Below are positions 11,400 to 22,798 of a stretch of DNA of 64,000 nucleotides, in pieces. The notes under the pieces are model-generated. The model made no database searches. It saw nothing but the letters and a program-made list of their open reading frames with translations, and was not told where the DNA came from. The translations under genes were made by a program, and so were the position numbers. How positions within the stretch are numbered: position 1 is the stretch's first letter; the number at the start of each line of letters is the position of its first letter. The stretch lies in the NCBI RefSeq assembly GCF_000346465.2, contig NC_034016.1:7341814-7405813 (forward strand). The letters run 5' to 3'. Source of the stretch: Prunus persica. Its lineage: Eukaryota > Streptophyta > Magnoliopsida > Rosales > Rosaceae.

Positions 11400-12540
11400 A
11401 CACTTGATATTTATGTATAATGTACAAATTTTCTCTATAATATGTAATGTAAAAATTTGTTGAGGTTTTCTTAAATTAAAAAAAAAACAAACATACAAAT
11501 TGCTTAACCGACGTGTAATACTTTTCCAACGACCTAATAAAGTCAAAAACCGTCGTATTTTGTTGTTTCGTGTTTTAAACAAATACGACGTAAAAATATA
11601 GTTAGACGACGTTCTTTGAACAATTGAGTCGTTTATGGTTTACAACATCTTCAATTTCTTAAGGGTTCAGGGTATCATCGACGACGTTTATGTAACGACA
11701 GCGGTTAAGTCGTGGAATATATATTTTAGGTCGTATAGTTAAATAGCAGCATTGGTTTCTCATTTTAACGACGTCATTTTAACGACTTAGTAGTCTATTA
11801 CAATTTACAACGTCTACAATTTATTAACACCGACGTGGTTTGTTGTTGTGGTAAGAATATTTTATTATTTTTATATCAAAATATTCAAAATAAATTTAAA
11901 ATAAATCAGAAAATTGAAAAGTCATCTCCTATGAAGTCATTGATATATTTTCTTCCACATAAACCTTGAAAAAATTCATTTTGAATAACAAAAATTTAAA
12001 ATGACCATCCAAAACAAAATTGTTTTGATGAGTCATAAAATCACTTCTAGTTTTATGGTTTAGGGTTTAGAGTCTAGGGTTTAGAGATTAGGGTTGTTAT
12101 TTATTGGGGTTTATTTTTAAAGTATAATTTTTGGGTAGTCTAGGGTATATGTTAGGCTTTAAAACCATAAAACCTTTTATAAACTTAATTTTTTAAATTG
12201 TATAATTTAGTTTTATGGGTTTAGGGTATTAATTTTTAACGACGGTGGTTGCGTCGTGGAATACATATTTTACGTCGTACAGAAAAACATACGACATGGT
12301 TTACGCTTTAGACGACGTCATTTTAATATGTAAGTCGGTTTATATGATTTACAACGTCTTTAATTTCTTAACACCGACGTGGTTTTTCAGTCGTCGTTAT
12401 ATAAAAAATTCAAAATAAATTTAAAATTAATCCGAAAAATGAAGCTTCAAAATGAACGGCCTTACGTTCTTAATTCGAAAAATGAAGTTTCCGTCGTGGA
12501 ATATTAAATTTACGTCGGTACTTGTAGAACTTTCGCCTTG
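11400..12540. other. Spacer between the two CACTA genes
   Basis: AT-rich, with scattered ACGACGT/CGTCGT motifs at 11510-11870 and 12235-12560, and a degenerate TTTAGGG-like patch at about 12055-12240 (GGTTTAGGGTTTAGAG). I see no coding potential. The first 100 bases presumably hold the 3' UTR of the Ulp1-type gene. Confidence 0.6.
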
Positions 12541-13381
12541 GTTTTTCTTTCGACGTTTTAAAACGCGCGAGCTCTAAAAATTTTCGCACGACCTAAATTT
12601 TTTTAGATTTGGCTCTTATTCTTATACTTCGAACCCTGAAACCTAAAATTTTCAGATTTCGCGCGACATAACATTTCGCTCTCTCACTTCTGCTCTAATT
12701 AAAAGTTGCACTCTCCAGGCTCCGTCGAATCTGTGAGCTCGTCCAACCTGTAAGTACAAACCCTATCTTCCCCTTGTAAATTCATTGAATGATATTAGGT
12801 TGTTTTGTTAAAGGGTTTTATGTGTATGCTCTGCGATCTGTTAATAATGTGCTTATAGGTATGGGTTCATGGATTTTCTGTTTAATGGGTTCATGGATTA
12901 CATTATCTGTTATGTTGAATTGGGAATGGATTTAATTTTGTCGTATCTTTTAATCACCCTATGTTATGTTGAATTGGGAATGAATTTATTGTTTTCATGC
13001 TTGGTTTCATGTATATGTTGGTTTCTTGCTTGGTTTCACATATATGTTGTGTTCTTAATGGGTTTTGTGTTCTTGAAAATAAACTGAGACACGACGAATT
13101 TTAAGGCATACGACGACGATTACACGACGGTTTTTTTAAACTACCGTCGTTGTATTACTTATACACGACGGTTTTTTCATAAACCGTCGTTTGTATTACT
13201 TATAATAGACGACGTCTGTTGAAAATCCGTCGTCTATATATGCCAAATACGTCTGTTTTTGTTTAAAACCCGTCGTCTCTGTTGTGTATTACTTGCGATT
13301 AGATCATTGTATAATCTGCTATAGTGATGGTCATTGCCTGTATTTTCACTTTATTATAGATAATAGGTTATAGTGTCGGAG
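12541..13381 (+). other. Probable promoter, leader exon and leader intron of the TNP2 gene
   Basis: After the last motifs a pyrimidine-rich leader (about 12660-12750) ends in a donor-like CCTGTAAGTAC at about 12748. The next acceptors (TTATAG at about 13355 or GGTTATAG at 13372) lie just before the ATG at 13382. The intervening intron holds a T-rich stretch and, at 13090-13290, another cluster of ACGACGGT/ACCGTCGT motifs. This copies the layout of the other gene: leader exon, motif-bearing leader intron, then ATG. Confidence 0.5.
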
Positions 13382-16300
13382 ATGGATAAGTCATGGATGC
13401 ACTCGGATAGAAGATCGAAGGCATATGAATTTGGGGTGGAAGCATTTTTGAACTTTGCTGTAGAAAATCTTCTAACTACAACACATATCCGTTGTCCATG
13501 TGTTAAATGTGTTAATTTGAAGTTGTTTGGGGTTGGAATTATAAGGGATCACTTATACTTTAATGGAATTGACCAAAGCTATAAGAATTGGACATTTCAC
13601 GGAGAACCTTGGGAAGCAACTACTAATGCTAGTAGAAATGTTGAAGAAGATGATGGCCATAGTAGGTACAGTTTTGTGTCTGAAGAAATTGATATGGATG
13701 ATAATGATTTTGGTGATTTTGGTTCGGATCCGTATGAGTTTGCCAATGTGATTGGGGATGGAGATCAACCAGTGTACCCTGGTTGTAGAAAGTACACGAA
13801 GTTATCGGCATTAGTGAAGTTGTATAATTTGAAGGCAAAACATGGGATGAGTGATGTCTGTTTTACAGAATTATTGATACTTCAAGGCGATTTGCTTCCA
13901 GAAGGAAATACAATACCAACCTCCATGTATGAGGCTAAAAAGACTTTGTGTGCATTGGGGCTGAGTTATGAGAAAATGCACGCATGCCCCAATGATTGCA
14001 TCTTGTATAGGAAGGAGTATGAGGATTCAACTAATTGTCCTACTTGTGGTATCTCAAGGTGGAAGGAAGGCAAAGATTCAATCTTGAAAGAGGGTGTGCC
14101 AGCGAAGGTGGTGTGGTATTTTCCCCCAATTCCAAGGTTTAAAAGGATGTTTCAATCACATGAGACAGCTAAGAGTTTGACTTGGTGGCATGCTGCTAGA
14201 AAATCAATTGACGGTCAGATGTCTCATCCGGCGGATTCCCCGTCTTGGAAACTTCTTGATGATAAATGGCCTGAGTTTGGTAATGAGCCGAGAAACTTGA
14301 GATTGGCTCTTTCATCTGATGGATTCAATCCCCACAGTTCTCTAAGTAGCAGATATAGTTGTTGGCCGGTTATCTTAGTTACATATAATCTCCCTCCATG
14401 GCTGTGCATGAAACGAAAGTTCATGATGTTAACCTTATTGATTTCCGGTCCTAAACAACCCGGAAATGATATAGACGTCTACTTGGAGCCTTTGATTGAT
14501 GATTTAAAATCCTTGTGGGTTGGGATTAGAGGAGTGTATGATGCACATAATGGAGAATACTTTACACTCAGAGCTGCATTAATGTGGACAATTAATGATT
14601 TCCCCGCCTATGGAAACTTATCTGGTTGTGTTGTTAAAGGATATAAAGCTTGTCCAATATGCGGCGATGATACACCTAGTCACAGGTTGAAAAATGGCCA
14701 CAAAATTTGTTACATTGGGCATAGAAAATGGTTACCAATCAATCATCCATATAGGAGGCAACGTGCAGCTTTTAATGGGAAACCTGAATATGGCATACCT
14801 TCCGAGCCATTAACCGGAGAAGAAGTGCTGCATATGGTTGAAAATGGTGACAGAGTTTGTTGGAAGAAGAAATCAATATTCTTTGATCTCGAGTATTGGA
14901 AATACCTTCCTGTGAGGCATGCCCTAGATGTTATGCACATTGAGAAGAATGTTTGCGATAGTATCATTGGTACATTGCTGGAGATCCCTGGAAAAAATAA
15001 AGATGGGATTGTGTTTGGGCCCAAATTCGGCACACCCAAAACCAAGAGACAAGCCCATGATGAAATTGCCTGCCCAGCCCAAAGACTTGAGAAAAATAAA
15101 AATAAGATCCAGACAGATTGGGCTTCACACCAAGAATGTTGAAAACAAAGCTTCAGCCCAAAGAAAGGCCCAAAAGAGGAAACTGACAAGATAGGCTTCA
15201 AAAGATCAGCCCATGAATTATTGATTAGGTTCAGACCCAAGGGACCAAAATTTTACCCACGTGATTGCCTCAGCTTTAGAAAAGTCAGCAGTACCAATGA
15301 AGTTTAAAAATATGAAAGGGACGTCTCTGAAACACTGCCAAATTGAAGATCAAAAACCATCTATGTTCAAGATCTTGCTCCAAATCAATGCGCCACCCCC
15401 CCCCCCCCCCCAGGGATTCACGGATCACACTTTCTAAATCAGAACGGGAAACAGGGAACCATTCAGAAAATACAAAAGAAAAGGGCAAACCGCCATAGAA
15501 AGCCTACACAGATAGTGGCGGTGGTTTTTAATTAGAAGACTGCCACCCAGGAAACCAGGGAAGGGACTGCTTTAGGAGGTGACTGCTCAGAACCTATCTG
15601 CCTTGATTAAAAAGAAATCCTTCTTACTTTATGTTATAAGAGATCTTTTTGCCGCCCATTATTTAGGATTAAAAAAATCACCTCCCCAGGAGGATCTCTT
15701 ATAAAAAACGAAAGTAGGCAAAGGAACAAAGGACACTCAACTCATCAACCAAAAAAACAACAGCAGGAAAAACAGCCAAGAGCTCACTTGAATCCCAAGA
15801 GAAACCAACCTTAAATCAGAATTCCAAGGTTCAGACTTAGAAAAACAAATTTCCTAGAACGAGATCCCTCGTTACAAATTTGGTTCAGTAAAAGCCAAGA
15901 CAAACATAGTCTGAGTTTTCACAACTATGAAAACCTCAACAAATTTTACAGCATGGTTCCAGCTTGCTAAATCCTCGAGAATAGCCACTTCTGTCCCTTC
16001 AGACTGAAGAAGTCACAGTTCTGCCCGCTTAAGAGCCTCCCAAGGCTTGAAGTAGATTGAAGCTCTGCCAAAATCGAACTTTGGTATCGATTTACAGCTG
16101 AAGCCAAGCAGCTAAAGTTGGTGACAGTACAGTCCAGCATAGACATACCCAGTCCAGCCCGGATCAGAAGTTTCTACCCAGGCAGAAATGGGATTCCAGC
16201 CATCCTTTTGCCTTCCTAGAGTTGATTTCTCCCTTCTTAATTTTGTAAAAGGCAGTTCTGCCTGAAACAGTACTTTATTTATCTATTCTGGCCAGAACAA

Positions 16301-18314
16301 CCATTTTTGATACTGAGATAAATTGTGAAAGTCCTCACCAGTCTGAGGCAAGAAAAGAACTTACTTGGGAGATATTCCTCACCCAAATTCACAATCGTTT
16401 GTTTTAGAAGTCAGTAACTTGAGGCGCAAGTTATCCACTCTAAAAATAAGTCTGCTAGAATTTACATTGCTAGCAGTGGCACGCTCGCACACCAAAGAAA
16501 GCTGACTTGCCGACCAACAAGTGGTCTCCAAGCCAGTGGGGAACTTCGCCCTTCCACATAAGGAGTTAAACACGAAAACGGGTGAACAGATTGCTGCTCG
16601 ATTAGATTTATTGAACATGGGGGTCAAAACTGATTTGCAACCCGAGTATGGAGAAAGACGTACTCGTTTGCCTCCTGGGCCTTGGAATTTGTCAAGAGCA
16701 GAGAAGAGAGAGGTTTGCAATTCTTTCTATGGTATGAAGGTCCCTGAAGGTTATTCTTCAAATATTAAAAATCTTGTATCTTTACAAGATTCAAGACTTC
16801 TTGGCCTTAAATCACATGATTGTCATACCTTAATGCAACAATTGCTCCCTGTGGCAATTCGTTCTGTTTTGGAGAAGCCTGCAAGGTATGCAATAACTCG
16901 TTTGTGCTTCTTCTTCAATGCTATATGTGCAAAGACTGTTGATGTTTCCAAGCTAGATAAGTTGGAAGAAGATGTAGTAGTTACTCTGTGTTTGCTTGAG
17001 AAGTACTTTCCCCCTTCATTCTTTGATATCATGGTTCATCTAGTAGTACATCTTGTCAGAGAAGTTCGTCTATGTGGGCCAGTATATTTTAGGTGGATGT
17101 ATCCATTTGAAAGATATATGAAAGTGCTGAAGGGGTATGTTCAGAATCGTACTCGTCCCGAAGGTTGCATTGCTGAGCGGTATATAGCTGAAGAAGCGGT
17201 AGAGTTTTGTACTCAGCATTTATCTGATGTTAGTACAGTTGGAGTGCCTTCAAGCCAAAAGATGGGACTTTCAAAGCCATTATCAGGTTGCACAGTGAGC
17301 GTAGTTGATCAGGACCTGTTGAATCAAGCACATCTATATGTCTTGGAGAATACGGAGGAAGTCCTACCTTATATCGAGTACGTATGAGCTTTATTCTTTA
17401 AGTTTCCATTTTAAATTATTTCTTATGTTTATCTTCTATATTTGGGACCGTAATGCTCGAATTTTTCGTTTCATGTAGGCAACATATGATCCACATCAAG
17501 ATTGCTTATCCAAAATTTAGAAAGAGAACAAAGTGGCTGCAGGATAAGCACAATAGCACTTTCATTCAATGGCTACGCTTCAAGGTATATGTTGTTGAAT
17601 AACATATTTCTCTTTTAATTTTCTTCTTATTTATATGTTAGATTGAATTAAGATATGATTAATTTGCAGGTTCAAAGTGAACTTGAGGAAGACAATCATG
17701 GCGTATCAGAAAATTTAAGGTGGCTAGCAGCTGGTCCAAACATGTCAGTGCCATTATATAGGAGCTATCTTATTAAAGGTATTAAATTCAATATCAACGC
17801 ACAAGATGATGTGCGGACAACTCAAAATAGTGGAGTTTATTTACTTGCACATACCATGCAAGTTGCTAGTGCCAAGGATAAAAACCCAATTCTCTCAAAT
17901 ATGGGTTTCTATGGTGTCATTCAAGAAATTTGGGACCTTGACTACCAAAAGTTTACAATCCCAGTCTTTAGGTGTGATTGGATAGATAGTTCTGGTCTTG
18001 TAGTCGACGAACTTGGATTTACCCTTGTAGATTTGAGTAAAATTGGACATAGGAATGACCAATTTGTTTTGGCTTCTCAAGTCAAACAAATATTTTTTGT
18101 TGACGACCCGAGGCATCGTGGTTGGTCGGTAGTGTTATCAATGCCTAATAGAGAATATAATGATGTTATTGGTGATGAAGTCTTAGGTGATGTGATAATT
18201 GAGTGTGAGCCATTTACTAGAGGGATGCCAAATGTTGACACATTTGATGAACTGGTGGGTGAGTTAGGCGGTCAAAATATTCGAGATGGGTGTGAAGATA
18301 TATGGATTGAATGA
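13382..18314 (+). pseudogene. CACTA TNP2-type transposase gene, interrupted by a solo LTR
   Basis: Encodes the DDE-type transposase of CACTA elements. The start is MDKSWM at 13382 (the GTG upstream is unnecessary). In order: transposase-associated domain with CPCVKC (residues about 1-80), TNP2 core with CPNDC/CPTCG zinc-type cysteines, LSSDGFNP and NLPPWLCMKRKF, TINDFPAYG, CPICGDD and ALDVMHIEKNVCDS, then a DUF4218-type region (KSHDCHTLMQQLLP, GPVYFRWMYPFERYM, NRTRPEGCIAERYI) and a DUF4216-type region (TQNSGVYL, FYGVIQEIWDLDY, DDPRHRGW). Exons: 13382-15011 joined to 16594-17377 once the LTR and one GATTG are ignored, then 17479-17584 and 17670-18314. Phases match and no stop is seen over 1054 residues. 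Without the LTR it would look intact, so this may be a recently active family. Confidence 0.93.
15012..16588 (+). mobile_element. Solo LTR (1577 bp) inserted in the TNP2 gene
   Basis: Starts TGTTTGGGCCC and ends GTGAACA (TG...CA), flanked by GATTG at 15007-15011 and again at 16589-16593: a perfect 5-bp target duplication. A TATA-like TATAAAAAA at about 15710 suggests the LTR promoter. There is no coding sequence, primer-binding site or second LTR, so it is what remains after recombination between the two LTRs of a full retrotransposon. It is rich in GGCCCA words and contains 16 C at 15396-15411. The parent family is not identifiable from the LTR alone. Confidence 0.9.
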
Positions 18315-19912
18315 TGCTTATGTAATTGGCAGTGTATGACATTAATTTTGTAATATATTGTAATGTGATTTCTTCACTTTCTACGTTCAAATAAAACACG
18401 ACGTTATTGTGAACCAGTTATTCAGCATATTTACCGACGTCTTAAAGCAACGTAACAATGAAGAACCACGACGCTATTGTGAAGCAATTATTCAGGATAT
18501 CACGTCGGGGAAGGATTAAGAACCGCCATGTAATTCAAAATAACACGACTCCAATCCCATAATACCGACGTCTAAAAAACAAGATATATAATCTGAACGT
18601 TAAAAAATACGACGTCATCATACATTTTCCACGTCGCAAGTTCTTTTATAAACGAAGAGGAACGAAATGAATTCCGACGGAAATTCATTATAACCGCCGT
18701 CTAATAACAATTAAACGACGTTATTTGTAATACGGCTCTCATCATAATCAACGCCGTCTATATGTTCTGTAATACGGCTCTCATTTATTTGGAACCGACG
18801 TTGTTTAGAAGTTCAACGTCGTCTATATTATTAAGTGCGTCGTGAGTAATGATGATAGATATAAATACAACGTCGACTATATAAATGCCACCGACGTTGT
18901 TTCGCATTTCAACGTCAACTGTATAAATACATACGTCGTAAATAATGACACTGACAACTATTTCCACGTCATCTTTTTTAGAAAAATCGAAGTGGAAAAT
19001 TTATTTCACGACGGTTGTTTGTAAATAAGAGACGTAGTATATTTCAATAACGTCGTCTTCTCATGTATTTAAAGACGTCATATTTTTTCTTGTCGTGTAA
19101 ATTATATTTAATGGCGTAGTATTTTAGTTGTCGTCGTTGTATGTATATCTTGCGGCCTTGTTCTTTTAACATGTGTCATATTTTTCGTTTTTAACGACGG
19201 TGATTTGTTTGAGTTGGTCGTCTATTCTCATCCTCGACTATTTTCTAGAACTTTAGCAGACTAAACACGTCTGTTTTTATTGTTTTCCGACGTTGTTTTA
19301 TTTAACAACGTCTAATATTTATCGTCGTTGTTTGTTTCTGAAAATATGACGTATAAATTTTGTAATACGACTCTCATATATTTGTAACCGACGTTGTTTC
19401 GTTTTTCAACGTCTACTCTATAAATACATACATCGTAAATAATGACACTGACAACTATTTCCACGTCATCTTTTATCGAAAAATTGAAGTGGAAAATTAA
19501 TTTTACGACGGCTATTTTTATATATGCGACGTAGTAGGTATCAATAACGTCGTCTTCTAATGTATTTAAAGACGTCAAATTTTTTATTGTCGTGAAAATG
19601 ATATTTAACGGCGTCGTATGTTTATTTTCGTCGTTGTATGTCTATCTTGCGGCCTTGTTCTCTTAATATGTGTCATATTTTTCCTTTTTAACGACGGTTT
19701 TTTTAGAGAGTTGGTCGTCTATTCTCATCCTCGACTGCTTTTTTAGATCTTTTTGCAGTACAAAGACGTCGTTTTGTATTTGTTGATGACGTTGTATATT
19801 TTAACAACGACGGTGATCTAGCGTCGTGGTTTATGAGGGAAAAGATGACGGTGGATTCCACGACCATTGAAAAACCGAATACACGACGGTGATTTACCGT
19901 CGTCTTTTTGCT
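18315..19912. repeat. Right subterminal repeat array of the complete CACTA
   Basis: After the TNP2 stop and about 70 bases of likely 3' UTR, ACGTCG/ACGACG/CGTCGT motifs occur every 15-40 bases up to the right end. A block at about 18893-19260 is repeated at 19388-19745 (offset about 497 bp, for example AATAATGACACTGACAACTA at 18941 and 19438), a direct duplication within the array. Open frames in this stretch are products of the repeat and are not genes. Confidence 0.85.
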
Positions 19913-19926
19913 TTTTTGTAGTAGTG
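19913..19926 (-). repeat. CACTA right terminal inverted repeat
   Basis: TTTTTGTAGTAGTG, the reverse complement of the left end at 4727. The target duplication CAA follows at 19927-19929. Confidence 0.92.
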
Positions 19927-20885
19927 CAACAACATTCTCCCCATCATCCCTTGTCTTGACTTCACCTTTGTGTCCTTTGTCCTCCGACTCCACCACTTCT
20001 ATACCTTTGAAATCAAGCACCTTTGATGATAAACTGTTAATCATACAACCTTGATTAACCTTCCTTGGCCAACTAGTCTTGAGCACACTTGTAGGTTCAT
20101 TCCGTTGCACCTGCTCTTTGACAATAAGATCTGTTACTTGCTTTTCTTTGGTACAAAGCACCTCCTTGGTAGAATTTTTTGTTATACTTGCAATTGTACC
20201 TTCCAAAGCCGAAAAACGTTGTTAGGTTGAATCTTCCTCCTCATAATCACCATAAAAAGTTTTGTGTCACTAAGAGCTTCCCTTCTTCGGCCTTATACGA
20301 ATACCCTTCTCCATCTAGAACGCCAAGGGAAATTAGATTCATAATGCCAGTACATGCCTCACCTCACTAAAGCTCCTAACAATACCATCAAACTTGTTTT
20401 ATCTCCCAATAAAATCTTGCTACACTTCCTTTCTTCATTATGTATCAAACTCCATGCTATTTGAACACACATGGAACGGACAACTAGAATCTAGAATCCA
20501 AATTGAAGTAGAACTCCTACCCAAAGAATTTGTCACGACTTCCTCGTCACGATACTCATCCGTAACTGACAAAAGTTCATCATTGGTGTCACAACTAGTT
20601 GAAACATTTGCTGCACCCAAACTTTCGGTATCCTTCATCTTGTTCCGCTTTTCCTTCCATACGGGACAATTTTGCTTCCAATGGTTCTTAGACTCACGCT
20701 CGAAGCACCCGTCACTGTCCTCGGATCTAGAATTTCCACCATCGCTCGACTTGCCCTAGTGCTTACTTGAATGACCTCACCATCTAGTCATTGCTACGAG
20801 ACCTTCACCTTGAGAGCTATCTCTGGATGCATCAAGAGACCTTCAAACATTCCAAAAAATGTCAAACAGGGCACATACTAATTGG
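19927..20885 (-). pseudogene. Gag / GAG-pre-integrase part of the minus-strand copia element
   Basis: On the minus strand, from right to left: a degenerate zinc knuckle at about 20700-20650 (C..R.....H....C with the second Cys lost), then a linker, then WILDSSCPFHVCSN at about 20500 (copia protease-type DSG motif, here altered), then VRSFSEVRHVLALMNLISLG at about 20370-20310 (GAG-pre-integrase signature). Stops and frameshifts occur throughout. The frame then runs through novel sequence (19927-20206) up to the CACTA insertion and resumes at 4726. The normal integrase and reverse transcriptase are missing. Confidence 0.65.
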
Positions 20886-21061
20886 CGCGATGACTGATCG
20901 TTATGCCACATGATCGGTCACTTGGAGAAGTCGCAACTTCGCTATTCTGAGCAAAAAAAGACCGGTCGCTTACACAGTAGCTTCCCTTCCTTGCGACTTC
21001 ATCCCATTCTCTTGTTGTTCCTTTTGCAGCCCTTTAGTTCCTCTTCCTCATGCATCCAATT
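20886..21061 (-). repeat. Truncated 5' LTR of the minus-strand copia element
   Basis: About 165 bases align with 3905-4075 (shared ATGATCGGTCAC / GTGATCAGTCAC, GGAGAAGTCGCAA, ACACAGTAGCTTCC, CATGCATCCAAT). The first 20-odd LTR bases, present at 4076-4090, are missing: at 21061 the sequence switches to unrelated DNA. I could not find a primer-binding site beside it. Confidence 0.6.
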
Positions 21062-21905
21062 GTATAAATACATAACCATTTAACTGAAAATTAAAAACAG
21101 TTAGCTACATGCTTACTAAAGTAGACAACCAACCATGTTGCACTATAACCTAAAGAATAATATCAACATCGAATCTAATATAATAGAGTTTTTCCCCAAT
21201 AGAGTATGTGCATCACTAGATGGCAGACCAATTCAACATGAAACACGGAGGTGTGTGGTGGGACCCTCACGTCAAAAAGGAATGCCCAAACCCTACAAAA
21301 TAACTAGAATGCTCTCTGTTTTACAAAGACAGCAAGTTTGATCACAATGAAACCTACTTTGCATAGTGGGCAAGAACTATTCTCAACCAAGAACAGGCAA
21401 GCAAGAAAAATCTATCAAAACTTCTCAGAGATATTCAAATTTTTGCCTATGCTAACTAGCTAAACCAGTCACTCATTTACAAACTTTGTAAGCATACGTA
21501 TTTGCAACTTAACAAGCATTTGACAAATAGAATCACATCGTTTCATTCTCCACGTAAAGTTTGAAAATAGTATGGAAAGATCAAGATCATAAAGATCTCA
21601 CATTTGACAAAAATAAATAAATTACAAAGATCTCACATGACAAGATTAGTGGGGATTTTTCGCAATGACAAATACAGTTTCTTTCTTACATAGGTCACTT
21701 CTCAAGAGTTAAGCTTTAAGCACAATATGAGATACTTGAGGATGTTCAACTAGTTTTTTAAAAGGAGGATGAGGATGGACTTAAACTAAAACACAAGATT
21801 GAATAATTATGAATTGTATTTCATATTTATCCATAAGGAGGATATTTATACACATATAACTTGATTTTTCCTACAAGAAAAGTAATTATCTAATTACAAG
21901 GATTT
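21062..21905. other. Unassigned AT-rich sequence
   Basis: No domain, repeat unit or element end was recognised. The short open frame at 21135-21341 has no recognisable product. Confidence 0.5.
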
Positions 21906-21942
21906 CCCTGCGGCGGATGATGCTTTCTTTGATGGGGCCTAT

Positions 21943-22245
21943 TTAGTTGAAGGCGGGATCCATTTTGAGCGGGGTTCCCATTGGCCAACCTTTGAATGGC
22001 TTGGAGCTCTCCCAAACGGTTGCCCATGTAAAGTCAGAGAAATAAGTTGGGCCATTTCTCGGTTGCGTCACCCACAACTTCGCTACCTCCTCCGGATAGG
22101 CGGAGAAAAATGGACCAAGAACATATTGGGCGGAGTTTGGAAAGGCATTGAGGAAGTAGGTGAATGCTTTCTTGCCCAAGTCTTTGTCCATGGCCACTTT
22201 CATATCTTCAAAAAATTGGGCATTACCTTTTGGAATGGATTCCAT
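21943..22245 (-). CDS. Unrecognised small ORF with upstream leader and intron signals
   Basis: A 100-codon open frame on the minus strand (start MESIPKGNAQFFEDMK, end PLKMDPAFN) with balanced composition, aromatic-rich and repeat-free, unlike the shadow frames around it. Just upstream (22246-22258 read on the minus strand) is a good acceptor, TTCATGTTTGTAG. Further upstream, the minus strand of 22290-22640 looks like a pyrimidine-rich leader. It could be the last exon of a longer gene or of a transposon-encoded accessory gene. I do not recognise the family. The stop is TAA at about 21943. Confidence 0.35.
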   Translation of the reverse strand: MESIPKGNAQFFEDMKVAMDKDLGKKAFTYFLNAFPNSAQYVLGPFFSAYPEEVAKLWVTQPRNGPTYFSDFTWATVWESSKPFKGWPMGTPLKMDPAFN

Positions 22246-22798
22246 CCTACAAACATGAAGTAAAATCGAATCAAAGAAAAATATAGTGAAGCAAGCAAGA
22301 TTCGAATCAAGAACGCGAAGAACATCATGGCACTATTCATACATTCAAAGTTTCAAGTCTACATTTCTAAAGGCTACTAATGCATCAAGATCATACCAAA
22401 ATCAACCAAGAATTAGTGCAACGTACCTAGAAAATTGCAAATCTCAAGTTTGGCGTCGATTCGGGTGAATGCGGTGTGCGAAATGACGAATTTGAAGGAA
22501 AAGAGAATATGGGTTTTGGGAGAAAACCTCCTAAAAATCTATAGCTATGGTGCAAGTGTTTATGTGAAAATGAAAGAGAACACTTGGATATTTGTAATAT
22601 CTAGGGTTTTTAACAGATAGGAAGTTCAAAAGTCCCTCCAATTTAATTGGTGTCTCCCTAAATTCCGACCCGATTCAAAATTTAACAACGTGCAAGGCAA
22701 GCAAAAAAAAAAAAATCTCAAACTTTATAAATTGAAAGGTCTTGGATTCGATTTGCTTACCTCCACACCAATTTCGAGCTAAACAAATCAGGGGGCAA

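Larger units (their letters stand above)
4727..19926 (+). mobile_element. Complete CACTA (En/Spm) DNA transposon, 15.2 kb
   Basis: The left end starts CACTACTACAAAAA (4727) and the right end finishes TTTTTTGTAGTAGTG (19926). The 3 bp before (4724-4726) and after (19927-19929) are both CAA, the 3-bp target duplication expected of CACTA elements. Inside are long subterminal arrays of ACGACGGT-type motifs, a captured proteasome-gene fragment, a Ulp1 protease-domain gene, a TNP2 transposase gene and a nested solo LTR. Removing it joins the two halves of a minus-strand copia element, an independent check on both boundaries. Confidence 0.93.

Noticed and set aside
15396..15411. Run of 16 C as a possible assembly artefact
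   Set aside because: It lies in a non-coding solo LTR and has no consequence for any gene; it could be real slippage.
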